The translations under genes and the position numbers were made by a program. From positions 44,369,218 to 44,433,217 of the forward strand of contig JAKSZU010000012.1 of assembly GCA_026018925.1 (NCBI GenBank): a DNA stretch of 64,000 bases, read 5' to 3'. The stretch's first letter is position 1. Each line of letters opens with the position of its first letter. Below the pieces are notes generated by a model. It saw nothing but the letters and a program-made list of their open reading frames with translations, did no database searches and had not been told where the DNA came from. This DNA comes from Tupaia tana (taxonomy: Eukaryota; Chordata; Mammalia; Scandentia; Tupaiidae). Positions 1 through 11,849 of the stretch are shown piece by piece.

Positions 1-655
1 TTCGGGATACCTTGGCCTTACCCCTTAGGAAAAACTCCGCCCCCGGGCCGAGGGCCCATTTCGTGAGCCCGCCCATGTCCCTTCGCGGAAGTGGGGGGTG
101 CTCATCGGCTCGGTCCCGAGGGGCTCGGGGTTGGAGGGGCAGGTACTTTAGGGCCTGCGACCCCTCTCTGATGCCATGAGAGGCCAGGGGCGAGGATGCA
201 GGAAAGGCTTGGAGACCAGAGGCCAGGAGGGGGTGAGGGGTCAGCCGTTGACCCCGCCCCCGGACTAAGCGGCGTGGCCCGGACAGGGAGGGGTTACCAG
301 GCAGCCCGGCCCCCACCGCGGGCCCGCCCCCCCTCCCGCGCTTCCTGGCGGCTCCGCGTCCGGCGCCTGTTTGTGCTGCGGCGCTGGGGCCCGGGACGGC
401 CCCGCCACCCCTCCCCCGGGAGCCGAGAGCGGCCCCGGGAGAGTCCAGGGCCCCGGCGGGCCCTGCAGACTGCGATTCCAGCCCCACAGCGCCCCCTCCA
501 GGCCCTTGCCTCGCGCCCGACAGCGCCCCCGGGGGGTGGCTGGGCACCCCGTCGCGCGCGCCCCGGGGTGCTTCCCTTTCCCCTCTCCCCCGCCATGGTC
601 CCCGCGGTTTAGACGCCTCCTCCGCCGCCGCCGCTCGGAGCAACCCGGGGGCCGG
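1..655 (+). promoter_or_regulatory. EML3: GC-rich promoter and 5' UTR region of EML3
   Basis: The stretch is very GC-rich and CpG-rich, with many GGGCGG/CCCGCCC-type boxes and no TATA box in view, as expected of a CpG-island promoter. In human, ROM1 starts head-to-head with EML3, so this may be a bidirectional promoter; that is recalled synteny. I see no ROM1 coding sequence on the minus strand within these bases. The transcription start is not defined here. Confidence 0.6.
595..612 (+). promoter_or_regulatory. Five-codon upstream ORF in the EML3 5' leader
   Basis: An ATG in a strong Kozak setting (GCCATGG) opens a five-codon frame (MVPAV) ending in TAG at 610-612. It closes 43 bases before the EML3 start at 656, whose own context is weak (C at -3, A at +4). 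If the leader includes it, this short frame could lower or regulate EML3 translation. The leader extent is inferred. Confidence 0.45.
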
Positions 656-3101
656 ATGAACGGGGCCGCGGGGCCCGGTGAGTACGGGGCGGGGCGGGCG
701 GCGTGCCCCTTGCCGGAGCTCCCAGCCCGTCAGGCGCCGCTAGCGCCCGACGGCTGTCTGGTGGCGTCCCCGCGTGCTCCTCCGCGCCAGGGACTCTGAA
801 CATCCTGCACAGTTCCTCAGGTCTCCCTCCCTAGTTACTCGAGTCCTCCTACTGTCATTCCGGACTTCCCCAACGTCATTCTGCCCCCCACGTTACTCTG
901 GGCCCCTGATGCTTCCCCGCCCCGCGGTGTTACTCTGGGCCTTTTCTCCTGGTACTGGAGCCTTTACTTCTTACCGAGGACCTTCACTGTGACTGCTCAC
1001 CGCCGAAACCCCGTCACTCTGGATCTCTTCCTGTACTCGGAGTCCTCTCCTCGCATCCTCTCTCCGCTCTCCCTGTGGCCCAAGCTGTTACTCTGCTTTG
1101 CTACAGACCCGTGCTTTTTGGAGGGGAGGGGCTGAGGTCCCCCACCAGTATCATGTCTCTCCCTCTGGCTCCCACGTTCCTCGGCAGTACTCCATATTTC
1201 CCCCTGGTACTCCATGGTACTCCCTGTCTTTGCGGAGGCCGAGTCGGCAGCAGGAAGGGCGCTTTGCCAGGCTCCTCGCCTACCCTGCCAGGACGAGGCG
1301 CTTGATCCTCTGTCTCCACTGGAGAGGAGCCTTCAAACCTGGGGCTACTTGAAGGAAGAAGCTGTCCTACTGGACAAATGTGAAGTGAGGGGATAGAAAG
1401 ACTCATCTTTTCGACCCGTGGTAGCTACATTCTGAGTGCTTATTGCTGCCGTCCCAGGTGAGGGCCCTACTCAGAAAGCCCTGCAGTGCTTGAACCAGCG
1501 GCTTCGGGTGCAGGAGGAGGAAATGGAGCTGGTAAAGGCAGCTCTGGCAGAAGCTCTTCGCATGCTACGGCTGCAGGTGCCCCCCACCTCCCTGCAGGGA
1601 TCTGGCACCCCAGTTCCTACAAGTGACAGGTATGCGTGTCAGCACACCCCTTGCTCCTCCTTCCTGGGGCCTCTGGGTCATTGATTCACTGCTTTCCCAG
1701 CAGCCCTGCAGCCTCCCCAGGACTGCCACCCACATGCAGCCCAGCCTTGGTGAGCCGAGGCACTCAGACGGAGACAGAGGTGGAGATCCAGTCATCCCCT
1801 GGACCGCCTGGCCTGAGCAACGGCCCCCCAGCCCCTCAGGGGGTCAGCGAAGAGCCTAGTGGGACCCAGTCGGAAGGAGGGGGCAGCAGCAGTAGTGGGG
1901 CTGGCTCCCCTGGCCCCCCGGGGATCCTCAGGCCTGTGCAGCCTCTACAACGTGCTGATGCGTAGGTGTCCTGTGGCGGGGCTGGCTGGGGTGGGTGCAC
2001 CGGGGAGCAAGATTGAAGGGAATGACCTTCACCTGCTCACTGTGCGGCCCTCCTCCCCAGGCAACGGAGAAATTCTTCTTCCTCAACCCCCTCGGAGCGG
2101 CCTCGGCAGAAACTCTCCAGGAAGGCAGCGTCCTCTGCCAACCTGTTACTGCGGTCAGGGAGCACTGAGAGGTGGGCGAGGCTCCCCTCAACCTGCCTGG
2201 CCCTGCCCCAGGCCCTTGACCATTCACACCCCTCACCTCACTTCCCTAGGTGGGGTGGGGGGACCTCTTTGCCCAATAGGAAGAAAGGAGCAGGCGCTCC
2301 TGGGGCACCTGCTGTGTACTGGGCACTGTGCTAAACCCTCAACCTCCTACTTCTCATTTGGTCCCCACAACCTCCTTAGGGGTAGGTGGTCTTATGCTGT
2401 CCATTGCTCAGATGAGGAATCAGGTTCAGAGGGGGTAAGTCATTTGCCTGGAGTCACACAGCTACAGTCAGGATTTGAACCCAACTCTTATTGTCTCCAG
2501 TTCCTCTACCCTTTCCAGTCTGTCACAACATACCTTCCAAGACTCTAAGAGGCTTTTCCACAAGCTCCTGTGATTTTCATAGGTGACTGTCCTCAGAGCT
2601 TCTGCCCACCCTCCCTGCTAAATCTACCAAGTACGAATCTACCTACTTCTAGAGGAGCAAGGGGACATCCTAGAGGCTGGCCATAGTAGTCTCAGAGTAT
2701 GTACAAGCCCAGGACACCCGAATGTTCATTCTAGCCCTGTCCTTGGCCTCTATCCTCAGAAGAGATGTTACCACTTTATTACCCAGTGACAGTGACCTCA
2801 GGAATTCACCTGTTCCCTTCCCTTCGAGTGATAAGGACGTTCTTGCTGACCTGCCAGATCCCTGAGCGTCAGAGCTGGTGTACATTCTAGATTTACCTTG
2901 GTTCCATTTTACAGATGGGGAGATGAGAGGGTCAATAACCAGCGGCCTGCTGGTCTGGAGGAAAGGGCTTTGACACCCTGCACTGCCTCTTATAGACTCC
3001 GTGGCCTTGTGCCGTATGCGTGGCGTTTTCAGCCTCCATCTTCTCATCTCTTACATGGAACTAGAATCCGGTAGGGTCGACTGCAGTTTGAATCTGGCCT
3101 C

Positions 3102-3137
<36 letters not shown>

Positions 3138-6100
3138 AAGAATAAATGGAACTAGAAGTCCTCATTTACGCTAGGGCTGACACCATGCAAATTACAGGCC
3201 TGCAGAGGTGCCTGTGGTCTCTGGAGTACCCTCCCTTTTTGTGTCCTACCCCTCTCCACTTAGGTCTTGGGTTCTGATCCCAACCTCTATGCTTTTCTTT
3301 CTTTCCAACAGCCGTGGAGGGAAAGACCCTCTCTCTAGCCCTGGGGGTCCTGGATCTCGGAGAAGCAATTATAATTTGGGTACGTACAGAGGGACAGAGG
3401 GAAGAACGTGGATGATGGAGTGAGGGTATGGGCTGCATCCCCAGGAACTATTCTGGGAGACCTACGTGGTGTGGTGGGTGTAGTTCTAGCCTGGCTTTCC
3501 CGGGAGATGCAGGGTGGTAGTTGACATCCTCCCTCATTTTCTCTGCAGAAGGCATCTCGGTGAAGATGTTCCTCCGTGGCCGTCCCATTACCATGTACAT
3601 CCCCTCTGGCATCCGCAGCCTTGAGGAGCTGCCCAGTGGCCCACCCCCAGAGTCCCTTAGCCTTGACTGGGTGTATCCTGCTCCCTCCAGTCCCATGGGA
3701 TACCTTTTCCCTTTTCTTTACGGTTTTCTCCTGGGTCTCTGGGAACAGGGAGCCTCTGAATCCTCCCCTATCATCCTTCTGCCAGTGACTCCGCCAGCCA
3801 GACTCTGTCTTTCGCCTGCCCTTGATCTGACTCTTTCCTTGACTGTGATCCTCACCCCAGTTATGGCTACAGGGGTCGTGACTCCCGCTCTAACCTGTTT
3901 GTGCTGCGCTCTGGGGAGGTGGTCTACTTTATTGCCTGTGTGGTGGTGCTGTACCGGCCTGGGGGAGGCCCAGGGGGTCCTGGAGGTGGCGGCCAGAGAC
4001 ATTACCGGGGGCACTCAGACTGCGTTCGATGGTGAGGGGCCTGGGGCTTGGGGATGGAGGGTTTGGTTGGAGGAGGTCTGGGAGGGTGTGGGGGAGCTGC
4101 CTTGCTGTTCTGCAAACCTAGAGAAGGTGTCTCAGGTAGCCTTGAGAATCCTCTTCCCTAGAGCGTGTCCTCCCCACTTAGCCTTGCCGTTCACCCTGAT
4201 GGTGTCCGCGTAGCCTCAGGACAGACGGCTGGAGTGGATAAGGATGGAAAGGTGAGGCCCAAGTCAAACTCCAGGCAGAGGATGAAATTTCAGCTCAGCT
4301 TTGCTTCACACCCCTGACCCCTTCTCTTCCACCAGCCCCTGCAGCCTGTGGTTCACGTCTGGGACTCAGAGACGCTGCTGAAGCTGCAGGAGATTGGACT
4401 GGGGGCCTTTGAACGGGGTGTGGGGGCTCTAGCCTTCTCAGTTGCGGTGAGCTGGTCCCAAAGCCTCTAGACCCCTCAGTCTTGCCCAGGAACCCCACTT
4501 CTGTACTGCGCCATGAAGCCTTGAAAGTTCTGGCTTTCCTGAACCCCTCCAAGTTGTTTCTCTCGATAAAGGGACATGTGTGAAATTCTGCCCTCCTGAC
4601 CCGTGATGGCACCCCTTGCCTAACTGACCACCAACCCCAGGCCTCCAGGGCTTCCTTAGCCCCACTGATGTGTCCTCCTTTCCTCAGGACCAAGGTGCTT
4701 TTCTCTGTGTGGTGGATGATTCCAACGAGCACATGTTGTCAGTGTGGGACTGCAGTCGGGGAACGAAGCTGGCTGAGATCAAGGTGAGGAGTCTCAGTGG
4801 CCTGGAGAGGCTCCGAGGTTGGAGGGGTGGGAGTGATGGTGTGCAGAGAGTCCCAGACTTGCCCATAACTTATTTTCTGGTTGAGTCACTGGGGACAAAC
4901 CTCGCAGCTTCTCTGAACTTTGGTCTTGTCATCTGTGAAATGGGGACTATAAAAGTTCTGTCCTCATCAAAATTCATGTATTTGGTAATTAATCATGAGT
5001 GACAGAGACTCATGCTCATAGGGGACCAGGGCCTTGAAGAAAGGGTTGTCTCGGGGATGGCAGGTGGCATGGTGGACTCCCACACGACCAACCACGGTTC
5101 AAGTCCGGGACCTGGCGACTTGCTCTCTCATTTTCTCTCTTTCTCTCTCGCTCTGGTCAAATTGAAAAAATATGTAAGTAAATAAATAAAGTTAAATCAA
5201 ATAATTATTAAAAAAAAAAAAAAAAGAAAAAGAAAGGGTTGTCCTGGGGTTTCTGAACTTCTGCAGGCCAGCTGTCAAGATGCAAATTGAAGACAGTGAG
5301 TAGAATGAGGGTGCTCAGGGTTTAGGGTGTCTGAATCTAGTGTCTTCCCCTCAGAGTACGAATGACTCAGTCCTGGCCGTTGGCTTCAGCCCTCGTGACA
5401 GCAGCTGCATCGTCACCAGTGGGAAATCACACGTCCACTTCTGGAACTGGAGTGGAGCAGGGGTTCCTGGGAATGGGACCCTCGCCCGGAAACAGGGTGT
5501 CTTTGGGGTGAGATGGGGATGAGTGAAAGGTGGTGGTGGCAGACAGAGGGAAGTCTGAGCACTGTGGACCCTGAGGCTCTCCAACCCCCAACTGTCCCGT
5601 GGCTTTTAGTATTTGCCCTTCCCTTTGACATCTGCTCTCTGCTCCCTTTCCCCCTTAGAAATACAAGAAACCCAAGTTTATCCCTTGCTTTGTGTTCCTG
5701 CCGGATGGAGACATTCTCACGGGGGACTCAGAGGGGAACATTCTCACCTGGGGGCGGAGTCCCTCAGATTCCAAGACGCCAGGAAGGGGTGGAGCCAAAG
5801 GTAAGTGCTGGTGGCCTCTGGGAGGTCTAGTGACCCAGTGGGTTTGTGGGAACAGAGAGGATTTCCCAACTTTTTACCTTCAGAGTTCACTTTGGGGGTT
5901 GGTCTAGAAGGGTGGGGGGAGGCATGGCAAAAGAGAAAAGGCTAGGCCTTTGGTCTGCCAGATCTCCAGTTCAAATAACAGTTTTGCCACTAGTTGCCTG
6001 GCTTTAGGAAGTTAACTTACTTCTCTGAGCCTTAGTTGTCTTGTCTGTAAGGTAGGGAGAATAATAGTAGCTGTACTGGCTGGGGCCAGCAGGTGGCGTG

Positions 6101-8283
6101 GTGGTTAAGGGCACTGGACTCCCACATGGCCAACTGCAGTTCGAGTCCCGGACCTGGCAGCTTGGTTTCTTATTTTCCTTCTCTCTCTCTATCCCTCTCT
6201 GTTCAAATTAAAAAATAAGTAAATAAATTTTAAAAAGTTAAATAAAATTTAAAAAATTGAAAAACAAATAGCTGTACTGGCAGTTGTGATCAGAGATAGT
6301 ATTCCATAGGTGCTCCATAGCTGAGAGTAACTGTGTGGTTGTGAGGGCCTGTGCTACCCTACTCCCCTGCACCCTGAAGAGCATGACCCACCTGGAACTT
6401 TGCCAACAGAGACCTATGGGATTGTGGCCCAGGCCCATGCTCACGAAGGTTCTATCTTCGCTCTGTGTCTCCGGCGGGATGGGACAGTGCTGAGTGGTGG
6501 CGGGCGGGACCGCCGGCTGGTACAGTGGAGTCCTGGATTGGTGGCCCTCCAGGAGGCTGAGGTGAGGGCTGGGCTAGGATCAAGAAAGGGAGCGGGGGAG
6601 GAATGGTCAGTGGGTTCTTGACATTCTGCCACCATTCCACAGATTCCAGAACACTTTGGGGCCGTAAGGGCCATTGCTGAAGGCCTTGGCTCTGAGCTGC
6701 TGGTGGGGACCACGAAGAATGCATTGCTGAGGGGAGATCTGGCCCAGGGCTTTTCCCCTGTGATCCAGGTTGGGGGGCCTAGGGCTCAGGGAAGGAGGTG
6801 GGGAAGAGGCACCGGGGAGGGACAGGGGTAACAGCCATGCTCTGCTGCAGGGCCACACTGATGAGCTCTGGGGTCTCTGCACACATCCCTCCTTGAACCG
6901 CTTCCTCACTTGTGGCCATGACCGGCAGCTCTGCCTGTGGGACGGGGAAGGCCATGCACTGTCCTGGAGCCTTGACCTTAAGGTAGAACCTTGGACCCCT
7001 GGGTCCCCCGTGCCACCTCACCATGACTTCTGTAGCCATCACTCCTTCTCCAACATTTCCTTTCCTTCTGTTCCTTGGGCAGAAGGCGCTGGTATGACTG
7101 CACGGGATGCTCAGATATGAATCCTTCTGTACTGATTGGGAGAAAAGTATTTGTCCAGCGCTGTCTGGGCACTGCCTCTTCTCCCCTCCCCTAGGATGCC
7201 TAAGACCTCTTCTTGGTCCAGCAACTAAGTGGTCAATCTCCAGCATGGCTGGGGGCCTCGGTTCTAGTGGTTAAATGTTTGAGTAGCACCCTCTGTTTTC
7301 GATCCAGTGATGGTCAGTCTCCATCCCAGATCTGTCCCTTCTCCACCCCCACCCCATCACTCCTTTAGAGAAGGAGGCCTGGAAGTTCCCCCATCCCAGA
7401 TCTCCTGTCCTTTCTCCACCCCCACTCCCCATCTCCTCCTTTAGGAAGGAGGCCTGGAAGTTCCCAGGGAATGACAAGGTGTCCATCCTGGTTCCCTTAC
7501 TAGGAAGGCATCTTCTTGAATTCACCTTCTCCCCCTCCCAGGAGACTGGTCTCTGTGCTGACTTCCACCCGAGTGGGGCAGTTGTGGCTGTTGGACTGAA
7601 CACAGGGAGGTGAGAGGAGCCAGGACTCCTGGGAGGAAAAGGAGGGAGGTATGGGAAGGGTTCCTGGTCACCAGGGAGTGGGTGAGAGTGACCTCTCAGG
7701 AGCCTAGCTGTGCCTCTCCACTCCTCAGAGCTTCTCCCCTACTCTCCTGTGGTAACTGGTTTTGCCACTAACCTCTCTCTGCCCTCCCAGCCACTCTCTC
7801 CCTCAAACCTAGGAGTGGAAGGAGTGGAGGAGGTGGCATCCCAGGGTAGAGAAGCAACAGGAATGGGAGGGGCCTAGGGGAGACGGACAGAGAAGTTACA
7901 GGCTTCCAGACTCCACCAGGCCCTTGTAGTCAGCTCCTGGTTTCTCTCTCTCTTTTTTTAAATTTATTTATTTATTTTATTTTAAGGTTTTTGCCATAAG
8001 GCAGGCACACTCACTAGAGAGAGACAGTGAGAAGGAGAGTGAAAAATCATCTCTCTGGGGGAAAGGTCAGCTGCAATCCCTTCTTCATTCTGCTTTCCTT
8101 GGATCTTGGGTACACACACACATGTGCCCAGCATGATTTTCAAGGTGCTGAGTCTGGGACGTGAATGCAGTCGGCCATGCGGGAGTTCGTGCCATAACCA
8201 CCATGCTACCTGCTGGTCCCTAAGTCCCTGGTTTTATTATCTAGTTGTATGACTTCTTTTTCAAATGGCATCAGAAGTACTTC

Positions 8284-8320
<37 letters not shown>

Positions 8321-9062
8321 GGTTTTTGCTACAGGGCATGTGGGCTTGCCAGAAAGACAAAGAGAGACAGAGAGACAGAAAGGGAGAAATCATCCCCCAA
8401 GGGGGATGGCCACGCCGCAATCCCTTCTCCTCCATTCTCTCTCAGGATCTTGGGCACGCACGCACATGTGCCCGGCATGAGTTTAAGCCACCGGGTCCAG
8501 GACTCAAACTACGGTCGGCTACATGGGAGTAAAGCCACATAGCCATTACGCTAACTGCTGGTCCCTCTGGAAGTGCTTCAGCTTTTATTTGCCCTTAGCT
8601 CTTTCCTATTTTCTGGCATAAGAATGCAATAGTGGGGCTAACCCATGGTGCCGTGATTAAGGTGGCTCGGTGCCACATGGCTGACCATGCAGTTTGAGTC
8701 CCAGACCCAGTGGCTTAAAAGTACCACATGCTTGGGGACCAGGTTAAGGCACTAGACACTCTACATGACTGACCATGGTTCGAGTCCCAGACCTGGTGGC
8801 TTGCTTTCTCACTTTTCCTCTCTCTCTCTGGTCAAATTAAAATAAATGAAAGAATAAATAAAATTAAATAATTTTTAAGAAAAAAACAACATACATGCCC
8901 AAAATTCCAAAGGGAGGAACAGATGAGGGAAGGGATTGCAGTGTGACCATTCCCTATGGAGAGTGCTTGCTCATCTCCCCTCTCCCACTCTGTCTCTGGT
9001 GACCATATGCTCCCTTTAGGGAAAAATGCAATGGCAACCTCTCTTGTGCAGCATAGCCTTTC

Positions 9063-9095
<33 letters not shown>

Positions 9096-11446
9096 TCTCT
9101 GGTTTTCCAGCTACCACCCTGCCCAGGGCAGCCTCTCTGGAGGTCTCTTATATTTATTTAATTCCATTTATTATTATTTTTTAATTTGACCAGCGAGAGA
9201 CAGAGACAGGGAAATGGAGAAACAAGCCACCAGGTCCGGGACTTGAACCACGGTTGGTCATGTGGGAATCCAGTGCCCTTAACCACCATGCCACCTACCG
9301 GCCCTACATCCTATATTTTTGCCTTCTTATATGCTTTCTTCTCTCCCTTCTAGGTGGTTGGTTTTGGACACAGAGACCAGAGAGATTGTGTCTGACGTCA
9401 CTGATGGCAATGAGCAGCTTTCAGTGGTCCGGTACAGCCCAGGTGGGAACCTACCCACCATGGTCTTAAATCTATCCCTGGCCCTTCCCTCTCTGAGTGA
9501 CTCTCTTTGCAGATGGGTTGTACCTGGCCATTGGTTCCCATGACAACATGATCTACATCTATAGCGTTTCCAGTGATGGTGCCAAGTCCAGCCGCTTTGG
9601 TCGCTGTGTGGTGAGGAAGCTGGGGTGGAGGGTGGGTCAGGTAACAGCAGGTAAACTCAGGGGTCTGGTGCATTAAGGGAGGGTCTAGGGATGGGAAACT
9701 GCTACATTTTAAAACTCTTGATCTTTGCTCCCAGGGTCACTCCAGCTTCATCACTCACCTTGACTGGTCCAAGGATGGGAACTTTATCATGTCCAATTCT
9801 GGGGACTATGAAATTCTTTACTGTGAGTGGCAGTGGGGGAGGACATGGGGAGAGGGTAATTGGAGTGGGTTTTATTTGTGGGAGGGGGATGAGGGTGGGT
9901 GGTGGCTGCTGGTTGGGAGGGGATGAAGAATACTTGGGGAGCTCCAGGCAGAGGAGCTGCTAGGGAAGTGGAAATGCGGTTAAAGTGGAATTGGAATTAT
10001 ACACAAAGGAGAAAGTATCTGACTTGGAAAAAAGAAAAATCCACATAGGAACTTTCATACCATGTCTTGTTCCCATAAGAACTTGAGGGAGTTGAAAAAT
10101 GTAGTAAGAAAAAGGCTGTTTTGAAAAAGTTCCATGGTGGGACCAGCAGTTGGCGTTATGGCTATGTCACTGGACTCCCATGTAGTGTACTGCGGTTCGA
10201 GTCCTGGACCTGGTGGCTTAAACTCACACCGGGCGCTTGTGTGTTCATACCCAAGATCCCGAGAGAAGAATGGAGGAGAAGGGATTGCAGCCTGGCCATC
10301 CCCCTTTGGGGGGTGACTTCTCGCTTTCTGTCTCTCTTTGTGGAGAGTGCATGTGTCCTATAGCAAAAACCTCTCAAAAAAAAGAAAGAAAGAAAAAGAA
10401 AAAGTTCCATGGCAGGTATGGAGGGGTTGACTTACGGAGACGGAACTGAGATGCTGTTAGAACTTCAGCGAGGACTCAGGAAGCACATGGGGTATTTCAG
10501 CCCAGGGTGGGGTGGGTGGGGGCTACCACTGGGACCAGATCATAGGCCAAGGCCTCCCTTCAAGCATGCTTTCCAACCTTGCCTCCCCTGGCATCTTCTC
10601 CACTGGGGGCAGCGTGAGAGCTTAGCGGGGTGGGCTCCCTTTTCTCAGGGGATGTGACTGGAGGCTGCAAGCTGCTGAGGAACCGCTATGAGAGCCGAGA
10701 TCGGGAATGGGCTACCTACACCTGTGTCCTGGGCTTCCACGTCTACGGTGAGCAGGGGCACAGAACCCTGCAGGAGGGATAGGGGGAGAGGGTGGCGTTT
10801 GCCCTGGGCTTAGAATGCTGGGTGTGTATCATGGGGTGGGCATCAAGAAACCAGAAGATCCTGCCCCGGAGGTCCCATTGGCCCTCGGAGATGGGAAAGA
10901 TTGCCTGGAACGCAGCCGGTGGGTGGCTGCGCTGCCGCTGCTTGAGCGCCGGAAACCGTGCAGCTCTGGGCGGTGGGTGGAGGTGTGGGGGGGAGGTTGG
11001 GCTGAGGCCAGCCGCTGTGCTAGGCGTGTGGCCGGACGGCTCCGATGGAACCGACATCAACTCCCTGTGCCGCTCCCACAACGAGCGCGTGGTGGCCGTG
11101 GCCGACGACTTCTGCAAAGTGCACCTTTTCCAGTACCCGTGCGCGCGGGCCAAGGTGAGGCCGCCAGGGATCGCTGAGGCCGGCCGGGCGGGCCTGGGGG
11201 TGCGGCTGCTGCAGCAACTCGACTTTTCCTCCTCTGGCCCAGGCGCCAAGCCGCATGTACGGAGGCCATGGCAGCCATGTGACCAGCGTCCGGTTCACGC
11301 ACAACGACTCGCACCTCATCTCACTGGGCGGCAAGGACGCCAGCATCTTCCAGTGGCGTGTGCTGGGCGTTGGAGGCGGGGGGCCGGCACCCGCCACACC
11401 CTCTCGAACACCCTCCTTATCCCCCGCCTCCTCCCTCGATGTCTGA
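656..11446 (+). CDS. EML3: EMAP-like protein 3, 22 coding exons
   Basis: Coding exons: 656-677, 1458-1629, 1701-1961, 2061-2171, 3312-3379, 3549-3672, 3861-4031, 4182-4251, 4336-4446, 4688-4783, 5355-5507, 5659-5800, 6410-6561, 6643-6768, 6851-6982, 7542-7609, 9354-9442, 9513-9610, 9735-9822, 10649-10747, 11024-11154, 11243-11446. They sum to 895 codons plus TGA, near human EML3 (896), with all GT-AG junctions in phase. Exon 2 encodes the N-terminal coiled-coil (about residues 9-50). Exons 3-5 encode a Ser/Pro-rich linker with a TQT motif at residues 86-88. Exons 6-7 encode the HELP/TAPE-type core start (from about 212; GISVKMFLRGRPITMYIPSG). Exons 8-22 encode the WD-repeat propellers (GHTDELWGLCTHP, FLTCGHDRQLCLWD, GHSSFITHLDWSKDG, GGHGSHVTSVRFTHND). 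EML3 binds microtubules and helps recruit augmin/gamma-tubulin in mitosis (family knowledge). The start is chosen because MNGAAGPG matches the human MDGAAGPG. Confidence 0.95.
2288..2505 (-). repeat. MIR SINE fragment in EML3 intron 4
   Basis: Antisense MIR core features: a CTGTGTACTGGGCACTGTGCTAA-like block, a GATGAGGAA block and TCACACAGCTA followed by GATTTGAACCC. Diverged, as expected of an ancient mammalian copy. Confidence 0.8.
3055..3157 (+). repeat. Ultra-short retro-insertion, about 38 bp body plus A-tail, with 12-bp TSD
   Basis: ATGGAACTAGAA occurs at 3055-3066 and again at 3146-3157. Between them are about 38 bases containing a B-box-like AGTTTGAATC, then about 32 A residues and a short A-rich end. 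This looks like a severely truncated copy of the local tRNA-headed SINE, or of a tRNA fragment, inserted by the LINE-1 machinery. Confidence 0.75.
4870..4995 (+). repeat. MIR fragment
   Basis: Contains GGTTGAGTCACT, CTTCTCTGAACTTTGG and CATCTGTGAAATGGGG, the order of a sense-strand MIR, in EML3 intron 10. Confidence 0.7.
5051..5229 (+). repeat. Form B tRNA-headed SINE with 14-bp TSD
   Basis: Head, CT-rich body and GGTCAAATTGAAA-type 3' end. AAGAAAGGGTTGTC flanks it at 5037-5050 and 5230-5243. The head has lost the TTAAGGCACTGG segment between its A and B boxes, so this copy should be dead as a Pol III template. Confidence 0.85.
5940..6080 (+). repeat. MIR fragment, host of the next SINE
   Basis: AGTTGCCTGGCTTTAGGAAG and TTCTCTGAGCCTTAG mark a sense MIR; it resumes after 6268. 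Confidence 0.75.
6081..6268 (+). repeat. Form B SINE inserted in MIR, 13-bp TSD
   Basis: TAGCTGTACTGGC is duplicated at 6068-6080 and 6269-6281. The head is intact, with TGGCGTGGTGG and GTTCGAGTCC. Confidence 0.9.
7954..8564 (-). repeat. Two form A SINEs in EML3 intron 16
   Basis: An older copy at about 7954-8222 is followed by a younger one at about 8287-8564, which has a long T-run (the A-tail) at its left edge. The younger copy is flanked by imperfect duplications of AAGTACTTCAG at the left and AAGTGCTTCAG at the right. Confidence 0.8.
8635..8890 (+). repeat. Form B SINE joined to a second partial head
   Basis: Two successive heads are present, about 8640-8730 and 8735-8830. The second runs into the full B body and A-rich tail. 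Confidence 0.7.
9065..9094 (+). repeat. (TG)15 microsatellite
   Basis: Uninterrupted TG dinucleotides in EML3 intron 16. Confidence 0.95.
9150..9305 (-). repeat. Form B SINE
   Basis: TTTAATTTGACCAG at the left and CCATGCCACCTACCGGCCC at the right are the reverse complement of the B tail and head. It ends about 50 bases before EML3 exon 17. Confidence 0.85.
10138..10398 (+). repeat. Form A SINE with 14-bp TSD
   Basis: AAAAAGTTCCATGG is duplicated at 10124-10137 and 10399-10412. The body ends in CCTATAGCAAAAACCTC and an A-rich tail. Confidence 0.92.
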
Positions 11447-11676
11447 TAGCTGCGGGACTGGCCTTGCGGTGGCCCCATCCCGCCGTCCCGCCCGCCCGCA
11501 TCCCCCAGGACAAGGGGCCGACTCTTTCCTCGACTCTTTCCTCCACTTCGAGACATTCCCGACCGCGCATTTCTTTGGAGGGGGGCGAATGGTACCCCTG
11601 CATACACTGTATAGACACGCTGGCTGAGCCGGGCAGCCCCAGCCTAGGCCCTGACTCCTGCTGCCTACTGAGGGGC

Positions 11677-11682
11677 AATAAA
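11677..11682 (+). terminator. EML3 polyadenylation signal AATAAA
   Basis: Canonical AATAAA 231 bases after the EML3 stop. The 3' UTR is therefore short, and the MTA2 start codon is under 800 bases downstream. Confidence 0.85.
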
Positions 11683-11849
11683 CCAAAAACAAAGTCACCG
11701 CCCAGTGCTTTTGTGGGGCGCGACCGGGAGTCTCTGGGGCCCTGCGGGGTGGTGGTGAAAGAAAAGAGTGCAGAGAGGGTAAGGGAGCTGAGACCTTTCA
11801 TGCAAATTACAGGCAAAGCCGCTTGCAAATAACCCTGCGAAGCGCGAAG

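Noticed and set aside
1..655. ROM1 coding sequence on the minus strand
   Set aside because: Expected from human synteny to lie near, but no ROM1-like peptide is found; only its promoter side could be here.
3184..11814. Identical 16-mer CATGCAAATTACAGGC at 3184-3199 and 11799-11814
   Set aside because: It contains an octamer (ATGCAAAT), but about one chance 16-base match is expected somewhere in a 64-kb window, so it is not evidence of shared function.
10792..11832. 346-codon + strand ORF
   Set aside because: It runs through EML3 introns 20-21 and the 3' UTR and is out of frame with the exons it crosses; GC-rich chance ORF.
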